From: Superficieibacter sp. 1612_C1
Lineage (GTDB): Bacteria; Pseudomonadota; Gammaproteobacteria; Enterobacterales; Enterobacteriaceae
Assembly (NCBI RefSeq): GCF_015234305.1
Contig: NZ_JADGMI010000002.1
Coordinates: 186,001-250,000, forward strand
Direction of reading: 5' to 3'
DNA: 64,000 nt
Shown here in pieces: positions 17,473 through 27,653 of the stretch; position 1 is the first letter of the stretch; every line of letters starts with the position of its first letter. The translations under genes and the position numbers were made by a program. Below the pieces are notes generated by a model. It saw nothing but the letters and a program-made list of their open reading frames with translations, had not been told where the DNA came from and searched no databases.

Positions 17473-18225
17473 ATGAATTTTCGGCTGTCGGCGCTTGCAG
17501 TGGGCGCTACTTTACTGGTGGGCTGCGCAAGCTCCGGGGACCAACAGGGGCGTTCAGATCCTTTCGAAGGATTTAACCGCACCATGTACGATTTCAACTT
17601 TAACGTGGTGGACCCGTATGTTCTGCGTCCTGTCGCGGTGGCGTGGCGCGATTATGTGCCGCAACCTGCGCGTACCGGCCTGGGAAATTTCACCGGCAAC
17701 CTTGAAGAGCCGGCGACGATGGTTAACTACTTCCTGCAGGGCGATCCGTATCAGGGGATGGTGCATTTCACCCGCTTCTTCCTGAACACGATATTAGGAA
17801 TGGGCGGCTTTATCGACGTTGCCGGGATGGCGAACCCGAAACTACAGCGTGTTGAACCGCACCGTTTTGGTAGTACGCTCGGTCATTATGACGTGGGTTA
17901 TGGTCCTTATTTGCAGCTTCCCTTCTACGGCAGCTTTACCCTGCGTGAAGACGTCGGCGATATGGCGGATACCACCTATCCGGTACTCTCCTGGCTGACA
18001 TGGCCGCTGTCAGTGGGTAAATGGGCAGTGGAAGGCGTAGAAACCCGCGCGCAACTGCTGGATTCAGACGGTCTGCTGCGTCAGTCTTCCGACCCATATA
18101 TCATGGTGCGTGAAGCCTACTTCCAGCGTCATGACTTTATCGCTAACGGTGGTAAGCTGAAGCCGCAGGAAAACCCGAACGCGAAGGCGATTGAAGGCGA
18201 TTTGAAAGATATCGACTCAGAATAA
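17473..18225 (+). CDS. mlaA: Outer-membrane lipid asymmetry lipoprotein MlaA (VacJ)
   Basis: A 250-residue outer-membrane lipoprotein of the Mla pathway, which removes misplaced phospholipids from the outer leaflet and passes them to MlaC. Signal peptide MNFRLSALAVGATLLVGC with the lipobox LVGC. Conserved segments NRTMYDFNFNVVDPY and HFTRFFLNTILGMGGFIDVAG are intact. The start at 17473 is set by the AGGGAGA ribosome-binding site and the signal peptide. Followed by a strong terminator. Confidence 0.97.
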   Translation: MNFRLSALAVGATLLVGCASSGDQQGRSDPFEGFNRTMYDFNFNVVDPYVLRPVAVAWRDYVPQPARTGLGNFTGNLEEPATMVNYFLQGDPYQGMVHFTRFFLNTILGMGGFIDVAGMANPKLQRVEPHRFGSTLGHYDVGYGPYLQLPFYGSFTLREDVGDMADTTYPVLSWLTWPLSVGKWAVEGVETRAQLLDSDGLLRQSSDPYIMVREAYFQRHDFIANGGKLKPQENPNAKAIEGDLKDIDSE

Positions 18226-18230
18226 ACGAA

Positions 18231-18263
18231 AGGCCGCAAACCTGACCGTTTGCGGCCTTTTTG
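18231..18263 (+). terminator. mlaA terminator
   Basis: AGGCCGCAAAC and GTTTGCGGCCT, an 11-bp perfect stem followed by TTTTTGTT. It is also positioned to end the convergent decarboxylase transcript. Confidence 0.93.
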
Positions 18264-18500
18264 TTAGCGTTTATCCGCCGCCAGCAATGGTGGAATGCTC
18301 GGCACCATCGGCGATTCATCGATATCTTTCTGCGTCATGCGAAACGCTTCAGGATAATGCTCGCGGCTGGTGCGGCGCAGCGGTTCGGTATCGCGCCAGG
18401 TGTACAGGCAGTGCTGGCACTGGTATACCGTCCAGACATCTTTTACCGGCGATGTCGCCATCACTTCAATATGTTCATCGGCGCAACGTGGACAAATCAT
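18264..18500 (-). CDS. bsdD: Hydroxyarylic acid decarboxylase subunit D
   Basis: A 78-residue zinc-ribbon-like protein (CPRC...CQHC) matching the small D subunit of non-oxidative 4-hydroxybenzoate/vanillate decarboxylases (BsdD, KpdD, YclD types). Its exact role is unclear, though it is needed for activity in some systems. It follows subunit C by 10 nt and belongs to the same transcript. Confidence 0.92.
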   Translation of the reverse strand: MICPRCADEHIEVMATSPVKDVWTVYQCQHCLYTWRDTEPLRRTSREHYPEAFRMTQKDIDESPMVPSIPPLLAADKR

Positions 18501-18510
18501 CTTTTCCTCC

Positions 18511-19938
18511 TTACTTACGGTTAGCCAGCATAGCGGTCAGTTTTTCAGCCCAGGCTTTGGTTTCAGGCAGATCCTGCACCGGCTGGCTGTAGTGGCCACG
18601 GTTGTCCGGCGCAACCGGGGTGGTGGCGTCGATAATCAGTTTGTCGGTGATCCCCGCCGGGCTTGAACCGGGGTCGAGTTCCAGTACCGACATGTTCGGC
18701 AGTTGCACCAAATCTCCCGCCGGGTTGACCTTTGAGGAGAGCGCCCACATCACCTGCGGCAGGTTGAACGGGTCAACGTCTTCATCGACCATAATGACCA
18801 TTTTGACGTAACCCAGGCCGTGCGGCGTGGTCATGGCGCGCAGGCCAACCGCGCGAGCAAAGCCGCCGTAGCGTTTTTTGGTGGAGATAATGGCCAGCAG
18901 GCCGTGGGTGTACATGGCGTTGACCGCCTGCACTTCCGGGAACTCGGCTTTCAGTTGCTGATACAACGGCACGCAGGTAGCAGGTCCCATCAGGTAGTCG
19001 ATTTCCGTCCACGGCATCCCCAGATACAGCGACTCAAAAATCGGGTTGTTGCGATAAGAGACTTTATCAATACGTACCACGGTCATGTTACGACCACCCG
19101 AGTAGTGACCGGTAAATTCGCCGAACGGCCCTTCGATTTCACGTTTACGGCTTTCGATCACCCCTTCGAGGATCACCTCCGATCCCCACGGCACGTCAAA
19201 GCCGGTCAGCGGCGCGGTGGCAATCGGGTAGGGGCTTTCGCGTAACGCGCCCGCCATCTCATATTCAGACTGATCGTATTTCAGCGGCGTGGCGCCCATC
19301 AGCGTGATGATCGGATCGTTACCGAGGGTGATGGCAATCGGCAAATCTTCGCCGCGCTCCTCCGCTTTATGGAGATGCAGCGCAATATCGTGCATCGGGA
19401 TCGGTTGCAGGCCAAGTTTGCGCTTGCCTTTGACTTCCATACGGTAGATGCCGACGTTCTGCTTGCCAAAATTATCCGGATCGAGTGGATCGCGCGAGAC
19501 GACGCAGGCTTTATCGAGATAGAAACCGCCGTCGCCATCGTTGAGGCGGAACAACGGCAGGATGTCGAACAAGTTGATAGCATCACCGTCAACGGTGTTC
19601 TCCGCCCAGGGCGGATTTGCGCGGCGTTCCGGTGCTACGGGGAAGTTGTCCCAGCGGCGGATAAACTCGTCGATTTGTTTTCTCACCGGCGTGTTCATCG
19701 CTAATCCCAGCGAAATCGCATGGTTCTGCCAGGAGCCGATAGTATTCATGGCCACACGGGCATCGGTGAAACCACGAATATTGTCAAACCACAGTGCGGG
19801 TGCGCCGTCGCCGATACGGCCCGTCGCATTGGCGGCAGCGGCCAGATCCGGCTCGGCATTGACCTCTTCACTGATTTTCAGCAGTTGCCCCTGGTCATCC
19901 AGCGCCTGCAAAAAGCTGCGTAAGTCATCGAAAGCCAT
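18511..19938 (-). CDS. bsdC: Hydroxyarylic acid decarboxylase subunit C (UbiD family)
   Basis: The 475-residue catalytic subunit of a reversible non-oxidative 4-hydroxybenzoate or vanillate decarboxylase. It is a UbiD-family enzyme that requires prenylated FMN. The EGPFGEFTGHYSGGR segment carries the family active-site Glu; QNVGIYRMEVKGKRKLGLQ is also conserved. The usual first gene of the operon, subunit B (a UbiX-like flavin prenyltransferase), is missing: only 207 bp separate this start from the divergent MarR gene. The cofactor would have to come from UbiX at 51644-52231. Confidence 0.95.
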   Translation of the reverse strand: MAFDDLRSFLQALDDQGQLLKISEEVNAEPDLAAAANATGRIGDGAPALWFDNIRGFTDARVAMNTIGSWQNHAISLGLAMNTPVRKQIDEFIRRWDNFPVAPERRANPPWAENTVDGDAINLFDILPLFRLNDGDGGFYLDKACVVSRDPLDPDNFGKQNVGIYRMEVKGKRKLGLQPIPMHDIALHLHKAEERGEDLPIAITLGNDPIITLMGATPLKYDQSEYEMAGALRESPYPIATAPLTGFDVPWGSEVILEGVIESRKREIEGPFGEFTGHYSGGRNMTVVRIDKVSYRNNPIFESLYLGMPWTEIDYLMGPATCVPLYQQLKAEFPEVQAVNAMYTHGLLAIISTKKRYGGFARAVGLRAMTTPHGLGYVKMVIMVDEDVDPFNLPQVMWALSSKVNPAGDLVQLPNMSVLELDPGSSPAGITDKLIIDATTPVAPDNRGHYSQPVQDLPETKAWAEKLTAMLANRK

Positions 19939-19991
19939 TGTTTATTCTCCTGTGAAAAACTCAGCAGGGCCACCTGCAGAGTATCCTCATT

Positions 19992-20005
19992 GTTCGTATG
20001 CGAAC
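19992..20005. promoter_or_regulatory. Palindrome in the marR-bsdC intergenic region, candidate MarR operator
   Basis: GTTCG-TATG-CGAAC, 5-bp arms, in the divergent promoter between the MarR gene and bsdC. A further TATGCGAA half-site lies about 80 bp to the right (20079-20086). The position fits autoregulation and control of the decarboxylase; binding is inferred. Confidence 0.45.
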
Positions 20006-20145
20006 TTTATTTACAGAAATTACACCTCAATTCCCTGGCTGGCAACATGTTGACCTCCGACGCGCACGTTTAATCAATATGCGAAGGGTGATTATTGAGG
20101 ACCTAAAACGTTATGATAAAAGAAAGCACTTGCGAGGGAGCAATC

Positions 20146-20550
20146 ATGAAATTACGGGATGAAGCTTTTCATCTTTTACGCCAGCTCTTTCAGCAACACA
20201 CCGCCCGCTGGCAGCACGACTTGCCTGAACTGACCAAACCACAATATGCCGTGATGCGTGCCATTGAAGAGCATCAGGGCATTGAACAAGTGGCGCTGAC
20301 GGAAGCGGCGGTGAGTACCAAAGCCACGCTGGCGGAGATGCTTAGCCGCATGGAAAGCCGTGGTCTGGTGCGCCGGGAGCATGATCCTTCAGACAAACGT
20401 CGTCGGTTTGTGTTCCTGACAGATGCGGGGAAGCGTTTACTGGAGAAAAGCAGGCCGGTAGGTGACGGTGTCGATGAGGCGTTTCTGACGAAACTGAGTG
20501 CCGGGGAGCGCGAGCAATTTAGCGCCCTGATTAGCAAAATGATGAAATAA
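20146..20550 (+). CDS. MarR-family regulator of the decarboxylase locus
   Basis: A 134-residue MarR/SlyA-type winged-helix regulator (PQYAVMRAIEEHQG; ALTEAAVSTKATLAEMLSRME recognition helix; wing at REHDPSDKRRRFVFLT). It is divergent from bsdC and, as in other enterics with this locus, probably senses the phenolic acid and represses the decarboxylase genes. The ATG at 20146 has GGGAG upstream and fits the family; an in-frame ATG at 20113 does not. Confidence 0.9.
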   Translation: MKLRDEAFHLLRQLFQQHTARWQHDLPELTKPQYAVMRAIEEHQGIEQVALTEAAVSTKATLAEMLSRMESRGLVRREHDPSDKRRRFVFLTDAGKRLLEKSRPVGDGVDEAFLTKLSAGEREQFSALISKMMK

Positions 20551-20551
20551 A

Positions 20552-20573
20552 CCCGGCGACGGACGCCGCCGGG
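20552..20573. repeat. REP-like hairpin between the marR-type gene and fadL
   Basis: CCCGGCG/CGCCGGG arms between two convergent genes, followed by an A6 run. It may act as terminator for fadL on the minus strand (stem then TTTTTT is on the opposite side, so it fits the plus-strand gene poorly). Confidence 0.5.
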
Positions 20574-20580
20574 CAAAAAA

Positions 20581-21942
20581 TTAGAACGCGTAGTTGAAGT
20601 TAACGCCGTACAGCCAGGCTTTACCTTCAGATTTGAACTGGTATGGACCTTCTTCAAATTTAACGTGCTGGCCGTGCATGTAAGAAACACCCGCATCCAC
20701 CGACGCATCTTTATTAAAGGCGTAGGTCGTACCGGCGCTCAGCCACATACGATCCTGGTCAGGAATAGAGATGGAGCGCTGATCTGCCGGAACCGGACTG
20801 TCATCAAAAGCGATACCGCTGCGGAAGGTCCAGTTATCATCCATATAATAGGTTGTGCCTAACGCGATACGGTAGGCGTCTTTAAAGCCTTCATCTTTGT
20901 AGAACAGGGTATTACCGCCGTTACCTTTGGCTTTCAGCTCCTGGAACTGGCTCCAGCTGGTATAGGCCAGGCTGTAGTGAACGGCCCATTTCGGCGCGAC
21001 GCGGTTATAGCCGGAGACTTCCCACATTTCAGGCAGATGCAGGCTAAGTGAACCGTCGATAGTTGAACCGCCGGTGCCGTATGGCAGACCGAGGCCCAGC
21101 GCGGCATTGACCGGATTCAGCGTCGCCGGGAGACTGCTCTTATAGTCGCCATCAAAGTCGACTTTAATTTCTGAGCGGTAGGTCAGGGCATAGCGGTTGT
21201 TCTTATCAACTTCATACAGAATACCGGCGTTCCAGCCGAAGCCCCACTCGTCGCCTTTCAGATGCGCAATTTGTGTATCGCGGCTAATCCCACCCGCCTG
21301 CGCGCCAACCGCGGCTGCCTGCTGCGGCGTAAGCTGGCCGGAACGCACCAGCGCAGGAATATTCGCGCCGATAATTTGCGGCAGGTCGCCAGCATAACGT
21401 TCTACTTTTGCTCGTGCATAGACGGCATCAAAACCGAGGCCGAAGCTCCAGCTATTATTTAAGCGGTAAGCGCCGCTTAAATTCAGATTCAGTGTTTCAA
21501 GATCGGTTTTCCCGCCCATCGAACCTGCGGCAAAACTGTCATTAAATTCAGTTGCCAGACCATAATTGGAAGTGACGGAAGCGCCCCAGCCAAATTGATC
21601 ATTAATCGGGGCAACAAAGTGCAGGTTCGGTACCCATGCGGTCGGCGCAATATTATCCTGGCTGGCGTCATTACCAACAGCAGAGCGGCCCGATACGTTC
21701 ACATCCGGGTCCACAAAAACCGCGCCGCCGGAAAAGGTAGGGCGATCAAACATGGTAATAAGAGCGGGGTTACGGCTGACGTTTCCGGCGTCATCGGCAA
21801 TAGCGCCTTCGCCTGAATACGCGCGGCCAAGACCAGAGGAAGAAAATTCATTTAGCTGGAAGCCTGCTGACCAGGCTTGAGTTGAAACGATTGCCACTGC
21901 CACTGCGAGAGCAGACTTGGTGAACCGGGTTTTCTGGCTCAT
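20581..21942 (-). CDS. fadL: Long-chain fatty acid outer-membrane transporter FadL
   Basis: A 453-residue outer-membrane channel for long-chain fatty acids. Signal peptide [20 protein letters not shown]...WSA, then mature [22 protein letters not shown] with the conserved N-terminal hatch (NPA motif in SRNPALIT). It ends in the aromatic YGVNFNYAF strand. The start at 21942 is that of E. coli FadL; an ATG 6 nt upstream is also in frame. FadR sites lie upstream. Confidence 0.97.
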   Translation of the reverse strand: MSQKTRFTKSALAVAVAIVSTQAWSAGFQLNEFSSSGLGRAYSGEGAIADDAGNVSRNPALITMFDRPTFSGGAVFVDPDVNVSGRSAVGNDASQDNIAPTAWVPNLHFVAPINDQFGWGASVTSNYGLATEFNDSFAAGSMGGKTDLETLNLNLSGAYRLNNSWSFGLGFDAVYARAKVERYAGDLPQIIGANIPALVRSGQLTPQQAAAVGAQAGGISRDTQIAHLKGDEWGFGWNAGILYEVDKNNRYALTYRSEIKVDFDGDYKSSLPATLNPVNAALGLGLPYGTGGSTIDGSLSLHLPEMWEVSGYNRVAPKWAVHYSLAYTSWSQFQELKAKGNGGNTLFYKDEGFKDAYRIALGTTYYMDDNWTFRSGIAFDDSPVPADQRSISIPDQDRMWLSAGTTYAFNKDASVDAGVSYMHGQHVKFEEGPYQFKSEGKAWLYGVNFNYAF

Positions 21943-22304
21943 GACCATAACCTCATTGAGTTATTTTTTATTTAAAAAAGTTACATGGTGTAACGAAGTG
22001 CGAAGTGTAGGGTCTGTTGTACGGCAGAGAAAGCAGACCAGTGACGAGAGTATAGGTCTGACCAGATGGTATGTTGCAAGTATGTTTCTAAATTTTTTCG
22101 AATATGATCTAAGAAACGCGATCCCGCTGGCAAATTTACCCCCTTTGCTCGCTTCTAATGATGGCGAATTTTGTTTTAGATCATTTTTAAATGTGATTTT
22201 CATCACTAATCCGCTTACAGGAAATTAACGACTGGAGACCCTCAGTTGTAGAGCGTAAAATAGACGCAATAGTGTTCAGGTGTTATAGAAAGAGGAAATC
22301 TACA
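21943..22304. promoter_or_regulatory. fadL-yfcZ divergent regulatory region
   Basis: A 362-bp region with promoters of both genes. On the minus strand it contains CTGGTCAGACC (22055-22065) and a second, weaker ACTGGTCTGCT (about 22032-22045). Both match the FadR operator pattern known in front of E. coli fadL. The rest is AT-rich with no gene seen. Confidence 0.6.
22055..22065 (-). promoter_or_regulatory. FadR operator of fadL
   Basis: CTGGTCAGACC on the minus strand matches the core of the FadR consensus CTGGTCNGACC. FadR without acyl-CoA represses fad genes. Confidence 0.8.
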
Positions 22305-22589
22305 ATGAGTAAATGTAGTGCTGATGAAACTCCGGTTTGCTGCTGTATGGATGTTGGTACCATTATGGACAATACCGACTGCACCGCGTCTTACAGCCGG
22401 GTATTCGCTAACCGCGCTGACGCAGAAGAGACGCTGGCAGCGCTGACTGAAAGAGCACGCGGCGTTGAGTCTGAGCCATGCCAGATTACCTCAAACTTTA
22501 CCGATGTGGCTGAAGGCGTAAAACTGGATATCGACTTCCAGTTTGCCTGCGAAGCCGAAACGCTCATTTTCCAGCTCGGCCTGCGTTAA
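22305..22589 (+). CDS. yfcZ: YfcZ/YiiS family protein
   Basis: A 94-residue soluble protein of unknown function with a Cys-rich N-terminus (CSADETPVCCCMD). The family is conserved in enterics next to fadL and fadI. The ATG at 22305 follows an AGAGGAAA ribosome-binding site. Terminated by a hairpin just downstream. Confidence 0.93.
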   Translation: MSKCSADETPVCCCMDVGTIMDNTDCTASYSRVFANRADAEETLAALTERARGVESEPCQITSNFTDVAEGVKLDIDFQFACEAETLIFQLGLR

Positions 22590-22601
22590 ACCTCCTTTCA
22601 G

Positions 22602-22630
22602 CGCCTCCCTCTGCGGAGGCGTTTTCTTTT
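22602..22630 (+). terminator. yfcZ terminator
   Basis: CGCCTCC/GGAGGCG stem followed by TTTTCTTTT. Confidence 0.88.
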
Positions 22631-22703
22631 CTATCCGTGTGTTTTAGCTCCCACTTTTCTCCACCTCCGCTTGGCGAAATGTAAAAAAATGGTTAAGACT
22701 ATG

Positions 22704-22722
22704 TTCAGGTCAGACCACTTGA
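22704..22722. promoter_or_regulatory. FadR operator of fadIJ
   Basis: TTCAGGTCAGACCACTTGA contains the GGTCAGACC core of the FadR consensus, 27 nt before the fadI start. This indicates repression of fadIJ in the absence of long-chain acyl-CoA. Confidence 0.75.
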
Positions 22723-22748
22723 TTTATTTTTGTTAACAGGGGAGCGTT

Positions 22749-24059
22749 ATGAGTCAGGCACTACCGCTTGTCACCCGTCAGGGCGATCGCATTGCCATTG
22801 TTTCCGGGTTACGGACCCCCTTTGTCCGCCAGGCAACCGCCTTTCACGGCGTTCCGGCTATCGATCTGGGAAAAATGGTGGTCGGTGAGATGCTGGCTCG
22901 CAGTGAAATTCCAGCAGAAATCATCGAACAACTGGTATTCGGTCAGGTAGTGCAGATGCCGGAAGCGCCGAATATCGCCCGTGAAATCGTGCTTGGTACC
23001 GGCATGAGCGTGCATACCGATGCTTATAGCGTCAGCCGTGCCTGTGCCACCAGTTTTCAGGCGGTGGCAAACGTGGCGGAAAGCCTGATGGCCGGAACTA
23101 TTCGCGCCGGGATCGCCGGTGGTGCGGACTCTTCTTCTGTCTTACCGATTGGCGTCAGTAAAAAACTGGCCCGCACGCTGGTGGATACGAATAAAGCCCG
23201 CACCCTGAGCCAGCGCCTGCAACTCTTTTCCCGCCTGCGCTTACGTGATTTGCTGCCGGTGCCGCCTGCGGTCGCCGAATATTCGACCGGCCTGCGCATG
23301 GGCGATACGGCGGAACAGATGGCGAAAAGCTGGGGGATCACGCGTGAAGAACAGGATGCGCTGGCGCATCGATCGCACCAGCTCGCCGCTCGCGCGTGGG
23401 AAGAGGGTAAGCTGGCAGACGAAGTGATGACGGCTTATGCACCGCCATACCGCGATCCCGTTGAGCGCGATAATAACGTGCGCACCAATTCTTCTCTGGC
23501 TGACTATGCCAAACTGCGTCCGGCGTTCGATCGTAAACACGGGACGGTGACGGCGGCGAACAGTACCCCTTTAACCGACGGTGCGGCGGCAGTGATCCTG
23601 ATGACCGAATCGCGCGCCAGAGAGCTGGGGCTGGTGCCGCTCGGCTACCTGCGTAGTTACGCTTTCACCGCCATCGACGTCTGGCAGGATATGCTACTCG
23701 GCCCGGCATGGGCCACGCCGCTGGCACTGGAGCGCGCAGGCTTAACGCTCGCCGATTTAACCCTGTTCGATATGCATGAAGCTTTTGCTTCGCAGACCTT
23801 AACCAACCTGAAAATGCTCGCCAGTGACCGCTTTGCCCGCGAGGTGCTGGGAAGAACCCAGGCCACGGGGGAAGTGGATGACAGTAAGTTTAACGTGCTG
23901 GGGGGATCGATTGCCTATGGTCATCCTTTCGCCGCCACCGGGGCGCGGATGATCACCCAGACGCTGCATGAACTTCGTCGACGCGGCGGCGGATTTGGTT
24001 TAGTGACTGCCTGTGCGGCAGGTGGTCTTGGCGCGGCAATGGTTCTGGAGGCCGAATAA
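22749..24059 (+). CDS. fadI: 3-ketoacyl-CoA thiolase FadI
   Basis: The beta subunit of the anaerobic fatty acid oxidation complex, releasing acetyl-CoA from 3-ketoacyl-CoA. 436 residues. The nucleophilic Cys99 is in [11 protein letters not shown]; the C-terminal [10 protein letters not shown] and [12 protein letters not shown] motifs hold the catalytic His and second Cys. The fadI stop overlaps the fadJ start (TAATG), so the two subunits are translated together. Confidence 0.97.
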   Translation: MSQALPLVTRQGDRIAIVSGLRTPFVRQATAFHGVPAIDLGKMVVGEMLARSEIPAEIIEQLVFGQVVQMPEAPNIAREIVLGTGMSVHTDAYSVSRACATSFQAVANVAESLMAGTIRAGIAGGADSSSVLPIGVSKKLARTLVDTNKARTLSQRLQLFSRLRLRDLLPVPPAVAEYSTGLRMGDTAEQMAKSWGITREEQDALAHRSHQLAARAWEEGKLADEVMTAYAPPYRDPVERDNNVRTNSSLADYAKLRPAFDRKHGTVTAANSTPLTDGAAAVILMTESRARELGLVPLGYLRSYAFTAIDVWQDMLLGPAWATPLALERAGLTLADLTLFDMHEAFASQTLTNLKMLASDRFAREVLGRTQATGEVDDSKFNVLGGSIAYGHPFAATGARMITQTLHELRRRGGGFGLVTACAAGGLGAAMVLEAE

Positions 24060-26224
24060 TGGAGATGACATCAGCGTTTACCCTCAGCGTGCGGGCGGAC
24101 AACATTGCGGTAATCACTATCGACGTGCCCGGCGAAAAAATGAATACTCTGAAGGCGGAATTTGGTCATCAGGTACGCGCTATCCTCAAGCAAATCCGCG
24201 ATAACAAAGCCTTGATTGGCGTGGTCTTCATTTCCGCGAAAGACGACAATTTTATTGCCGGGGCCGATATCAATATGATCGGCAACTGCAAAACGGCGCA
24301 GGAGGCGGAAACCCTGGCGCGTCAGGGGCAGCAAATCATGGCGGACATCCATGCGTTGCCCATCCCGGTAGTCGCCGCTATTAACGGAGCCTGTCTGGGC
24401 GGTGGCCTCGAGCTGGCGCTGGCCTGCCATGCGCGGATCTGTACTGACGATCCCAAAACCGTGCTCGGCTTGCCGGAAATGCAGCTTGGGCTGCTGCCCG
24501 GCTCCGGCGGGACTCAGCGTCTGCCGAGGCTGATTGGCGTCAGTACCGCGCTGGAGATGATCCTGACGGGGAAACAACTCAGAGCGCGGCAGGCGTTAAA
24601 GGTGGGCCTTGTCGATGAAGTGGTGCCGGTCTCCATATTGCTGGATGCCGCCGTAGAAATGGCTAAAAAAGGGCGTCCGTCCCGTCGCCTGCCGGTGCGC
24701 GAGCGTATCCTGGCCGGGCCTTTAGGCCGTAACGTACTGTTTCGCGTGGTGGGCAAAAAAACCGCGCATAAAACCCAGGGCAACTATCCGGCGACCGAGC
24801 GGATTTTACAGGTCATTGAAACCGGGTTAAGTCAGGGCAGCAGCAGCGGCTATGACGCCGAAGCGCGCGCCTTTGGTGAACTGGCGATGACGCCGCAGTC
24901 AAGCGCGCTGCGGGCCATTTTCTTTGCCAGCACAGACGTTAAAAAAGATCCGGGCGCGCAGGCGTCAGCGGGGCCGCTGCGGTCAGTCGGCGTACTCGGC
25001 GGTGGGTTAATGGGCGGCGGCATTGCCCATGTCACCGCCAGCAAAGGCAAACTGCCGGTGCGGATCAAAGATATCAAGCCGCAGGGTATTAACCACGCGC
25101 TGAAATACAGTTGGGAATTGCTGGATACCAAAGTCCGCCGTCGCCATCTCAAACCGGCTGAGCGTAACAGCCAGATGGCGTTAATTTCTGGCACGACGAC
25201 CTATCACGGCTTTCGCCATCGCGATGTGGTGATTGAAGCGGTATTTGAAGATCTGGCGCTAAAACAGCAGATGGTGGCGGAGGTTGAAACTCACTGCGCG
25301 CCGACGACCATTTTTGCCTCTAATACCTCCTCGTTGCCTATCAGCGATATTGCCGCGCAGGCTGCACGTCCGCAGCAGGTGATCGGCCTGCACTTTTTCA
25401 GTCCGGTAGAAAAAATGCCGCTGGTGGAGGTGATCCCCCATGCGACCACCTCGCCGCAAACTATTGCCACCACCGTCAAGCTGGCGAAAAAACAGGGTAA
25501 AACGCCGATAGTGGTGGCCGATAAAGCCGGGTTTTATGTTAACCGCATTCTCGCACCCTATATCAATGAAGCCATGCGTCTGCTGACGGAAGGCGCGAAA
25601 ATCGACCAGGTTGATCGCGCGCTGGTAAAATTTGGCTTCCCGGTTGGCCCTGTCCAGCTACTTGATGAGGTCGGCATTGATACCGGAACGAAGATTATTC
25701 CGGTGCTGGAGGCGGCATATGGAGAACGTTTTAGCCCGCCGGCAAACATTATTAGCGCAATTTTGAACGACGATCGCAAAGGCAGAAAAAATGGCCGGGG
25801 TTTCTATCTTTACCCGCTAAAAGGGCGTAAAAGCAAAAAGCAGCCCGACCCGGCGATTTACCCGCTGATTGGAGCCACCGGGCAGAGCAGCGCACTCTCA
25901 CCCCAACAAATGAGTGAAAGATGCGTCATGATGATGCTAAATGAGGCGGCGCGGTGCTATGCGGAAGATATTATCCGCAGTGCGCGTGATGGTGATATCG
26001 GTGCCGTTTTTGGCATTGGTTTCCCCCCATTTTTGGGAGGGCCATTCCGCTATATGGATACGCTGGGGGCTAATGAAGTGGTTGCGGTTCTGCAACGTCT
26101 TGCCGCCCAGTATGGTCCACGTTTTACCCCGTGCGATGCCTTGTTACGCATGGCGGAGCAACGACAGACCTTTTGGTCGCGTAAGGAAACTGACCCGGAA
26201 ATTGAGGGTCAAATAAGAGAGTGA
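24059..26224 (+). CDS. fadJ: Fatty acid oxidation complex alpha subunit FadJ
   Basis: A 721-residue multifunctional enzyme: enoyl-CoA hydratase/isomerase in the N-terminal 190 residues or so ([38 protein letters not shown]) and 3-hydroxyacyl-CoA dehydrogenase from about residue 310 ([18 protein letters not shown]-binding, [13 protein letters not shown] catalytic His). It pairs with FadI for anaerobic beta-oxidation. It differs from aerobic FadB in context. One-base overlap with fadI. Confidence 0.97.
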   Translation: MEMTSAFTLSVRADNIAVITIDVPGEKMNTLKAEFGHQVRAILKQIRDNKALIGVVFISAKDDNFIAGADINMIGNCKTAQEAETLARQGQQIMADIHALPIPVVAAINGACLGGGLELALACHARICTDDPKTVLGLPEMQLGLLPGSGGTQRLPRLIGVSTALEMILTGKQLRARQALKVGLVDEVVPVSILLDAAVEMAKKGRPSRRLPVRERILAGPLGRNVLFRVVGKKTAHKTQGNYPATERILQVIETGLSQGSSSGYDAEARAFGELAMTPQSSALRAIFFASTDVKKDPGAQASAGPLRSVGVLGGGLMGGGIAHVTASKGKLPVRIKDIKPQGINHALKYSWELLDTKVRRRHLKPAERNSQMALISGTTTYHGFRHRDVVIEAVFEDLALKQQMVAEVETHCAPTTIFASNTSSLPISDIAAQAARPQQVIGLHFFSPVEKMPLVEVIPHATTSPQTIATTVKLAKKQGKTPIVVADKAGFYVNRILAPYINEAMRLLTEGAKIDQVDRALVKFGFPVGPVQLLDEVGIDTGTKIIPVLEAAYGERFSPPANIISAILNDDRKGRKNGRGFYLYPLKGRKSKKQPDPAIYPLIGATGQSSALSPQQMSERCVMMMLNEAARCYAEDIIRSARDGDIGAVFGIGFPPFLGGPFRYMDTLGANEVVAVLQRLAAQYGPRFTPCDALLRMAEQRQTFWSRKETDPEIEGQIRE

Positions 26225-26412
26225 TAGCGCTGTAAAGAGTCATTCGGTTATTTTGTAAACACTGATTGACTATACTTATGCCATTAAGGTAAAACACAGC
26301 GTTTCATTGAGCAAACGGATAAGGCACAATGCCCGGCCACCTGGCTTTCTGCATGAATGTGATGTCCTCTGCGGAAAATCTGGGTGCTTCTGGTTAACAA
26401 AAGCGGTGCAAT

Positions 26413-26898
26413 ATGCAAGTTTTTATCATGCGTCACGGCGACGCAGCTCTCGAGGCTGCCAGCGACTCGGCTCGTCCATTAACCCACTGTGGTTGTGATG
26501 AATCCCGTCTGATGGCAACCTGGCTGAAAGGTCAAAAAGTGAATATTGGACGCGTTCTGGTCAGCCCGTATTTACGCGCTGAACAAACGCTGGATGTGGT
26601 AGGGGAGTGTATGCACCTGCCTGCAAAAGTCGATGTGCTGCCCGAGCTTACGCCCGGCGGCGATGTCGGTCAGGTTCATGCGTATCTTCAGATGCTGGCC
26701 GATGAAGGCGTAACGTCGGCACTGGTGGTCTCTCACCTGCCGCTGGTCGGCTATCTGGTGGCTGAACTCTGCCCTGGCGAAACGCCGCCGATGTTCTCCA
26801 CCTCGGCGATTGCCAGCGTTACCCTTGATGCTGACGGCAAAGGTACTTTCAACTGGCAGATGAACCCCTGCAATCTGAAGATGCCAAAAGCGATCTGA
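26413..26898 (+). CDS. sixA: Phosphohistidine phosphatase SixA
   Basis: A 161-residue histidine phosphatase. The catalytic RHG motif is at residues 7-9 (MQVFIMRHGD, His8), with the second catalytic His in VSHLPLVG. In E. coli SixA dephosphorylates phospho-His in the ArcB HPt domain and the nitrogen PTS protein NPr. Isolated gene between fadJ and the convergent smrB. The upstream ribosome-binding site is weak. Confidence 0.96.
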   Translation: MQVFIMRHGDAALEAASDSARPLTHCGCDESRLMATWLKGQKVNIGRVLVSPYLRAEQTLDVVGECMHLPAKVDVLPELTPGGDVGQVHAYLQMLADEGVTSALVVSHLPLVGYLVAELCPGETPPMFSTSAIASVTLDADGKGTFNWQMNPCNLKMPKAI

Positions 26899-26935
26899 TT
26901 CGCGGCGGGAAGCGTTTAAGCAACCCGCCAGAACG

Positions 26936-27487
26936 CTATGGCAGCTCCGGTGGCTGCCACTCTTCCACTTCAATCAATACCAGCAATGCGGCATCTCCGC
27001 CGTACTCTTTTGACGCCTGATGAAAGGCCATCACATGTGGATGCTGAGCCAGCCACAGCGGCGTTTGCTGCTTCAGAATATGTTTACCGTGGCCGTGCAT
27101 AACGCAGGCGCAAAAAACATGCTCGCGGCGGCAGGCCGCAATCAGCGCGCCCAGCTCCTGCTTCGCCTGTTGTTGCGTTAATCCGTGCAGATCCAGAAAC
27201 AGTTCAGGTGAGTAATCCCCGCGCCGCAGCTTTTTCAGCTCGAAATGGCTGACATCCTCGCGCACGTATTTCACCGGCCCGTTGGTATTCAGCAACGGCT
27301 GGAATTCATCGGAAAAGAAATGGCTGGCGTCGGCCTGCTCCTGAATTAGCCGCTTTACCGGCACTTCGGTGATTTTTTTACGGATGGGGCGATGAACAAT
27401 GGTGTCCTGCTTAATCTGGCGCGTGCCGGTCATCAACTGACGGAACAGTGCCTTATCCTCCCCGGTCAGTGGTTCTTTCTTTTTCAT
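26936..27487 (-). CDS. smrB: Smr-domain ribosome rescue endonuclease SmrB
   Basis: A 183-residue protein with a C-terminal Smr domain ([15 protein letters not shown], the DLHG signature; [13 protein letters not shown], the HGxG signature). In E. coli SmrB cleaves mRNA at collided ribosomes so stalled translation can be rescued. The N-terminal extension is Lys/Glu rich. Divergent from prmB, as in E. coli. Confidence 0.96.
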   Translation of the reverse strand: MKKKEPLTGEDKALFRQLMTGTRQIKQDTIVHRPIRKKITEVPVKRLIQEQADASHFFSDEFQPLLNTNGPVKYVREDVSHFELKKLRRGDYSPELFLDLHGLTQQQAKQELGALIAACRREHVFCACVMHGHGKHILKQQTPLWLAQHPHVMAFHQASKEYGGDAALLVLIEVEEWQPPELP

Positions 27488-27653
27488 TTCACAGTCTCAT
27501 CAATACTTTCGGGTAGTTTACCCGACTCCGGGGCGGCCTGTTCAGCGAAAACGCATTTTTTCCCCGTTTCGACCGCGCGTGAATGCTGATTTATCACCGT
27601 CTTCGTGGCAAACTAGCCGCCGAATTTAATGCGAGCATGCCCTGGAGAGCACG

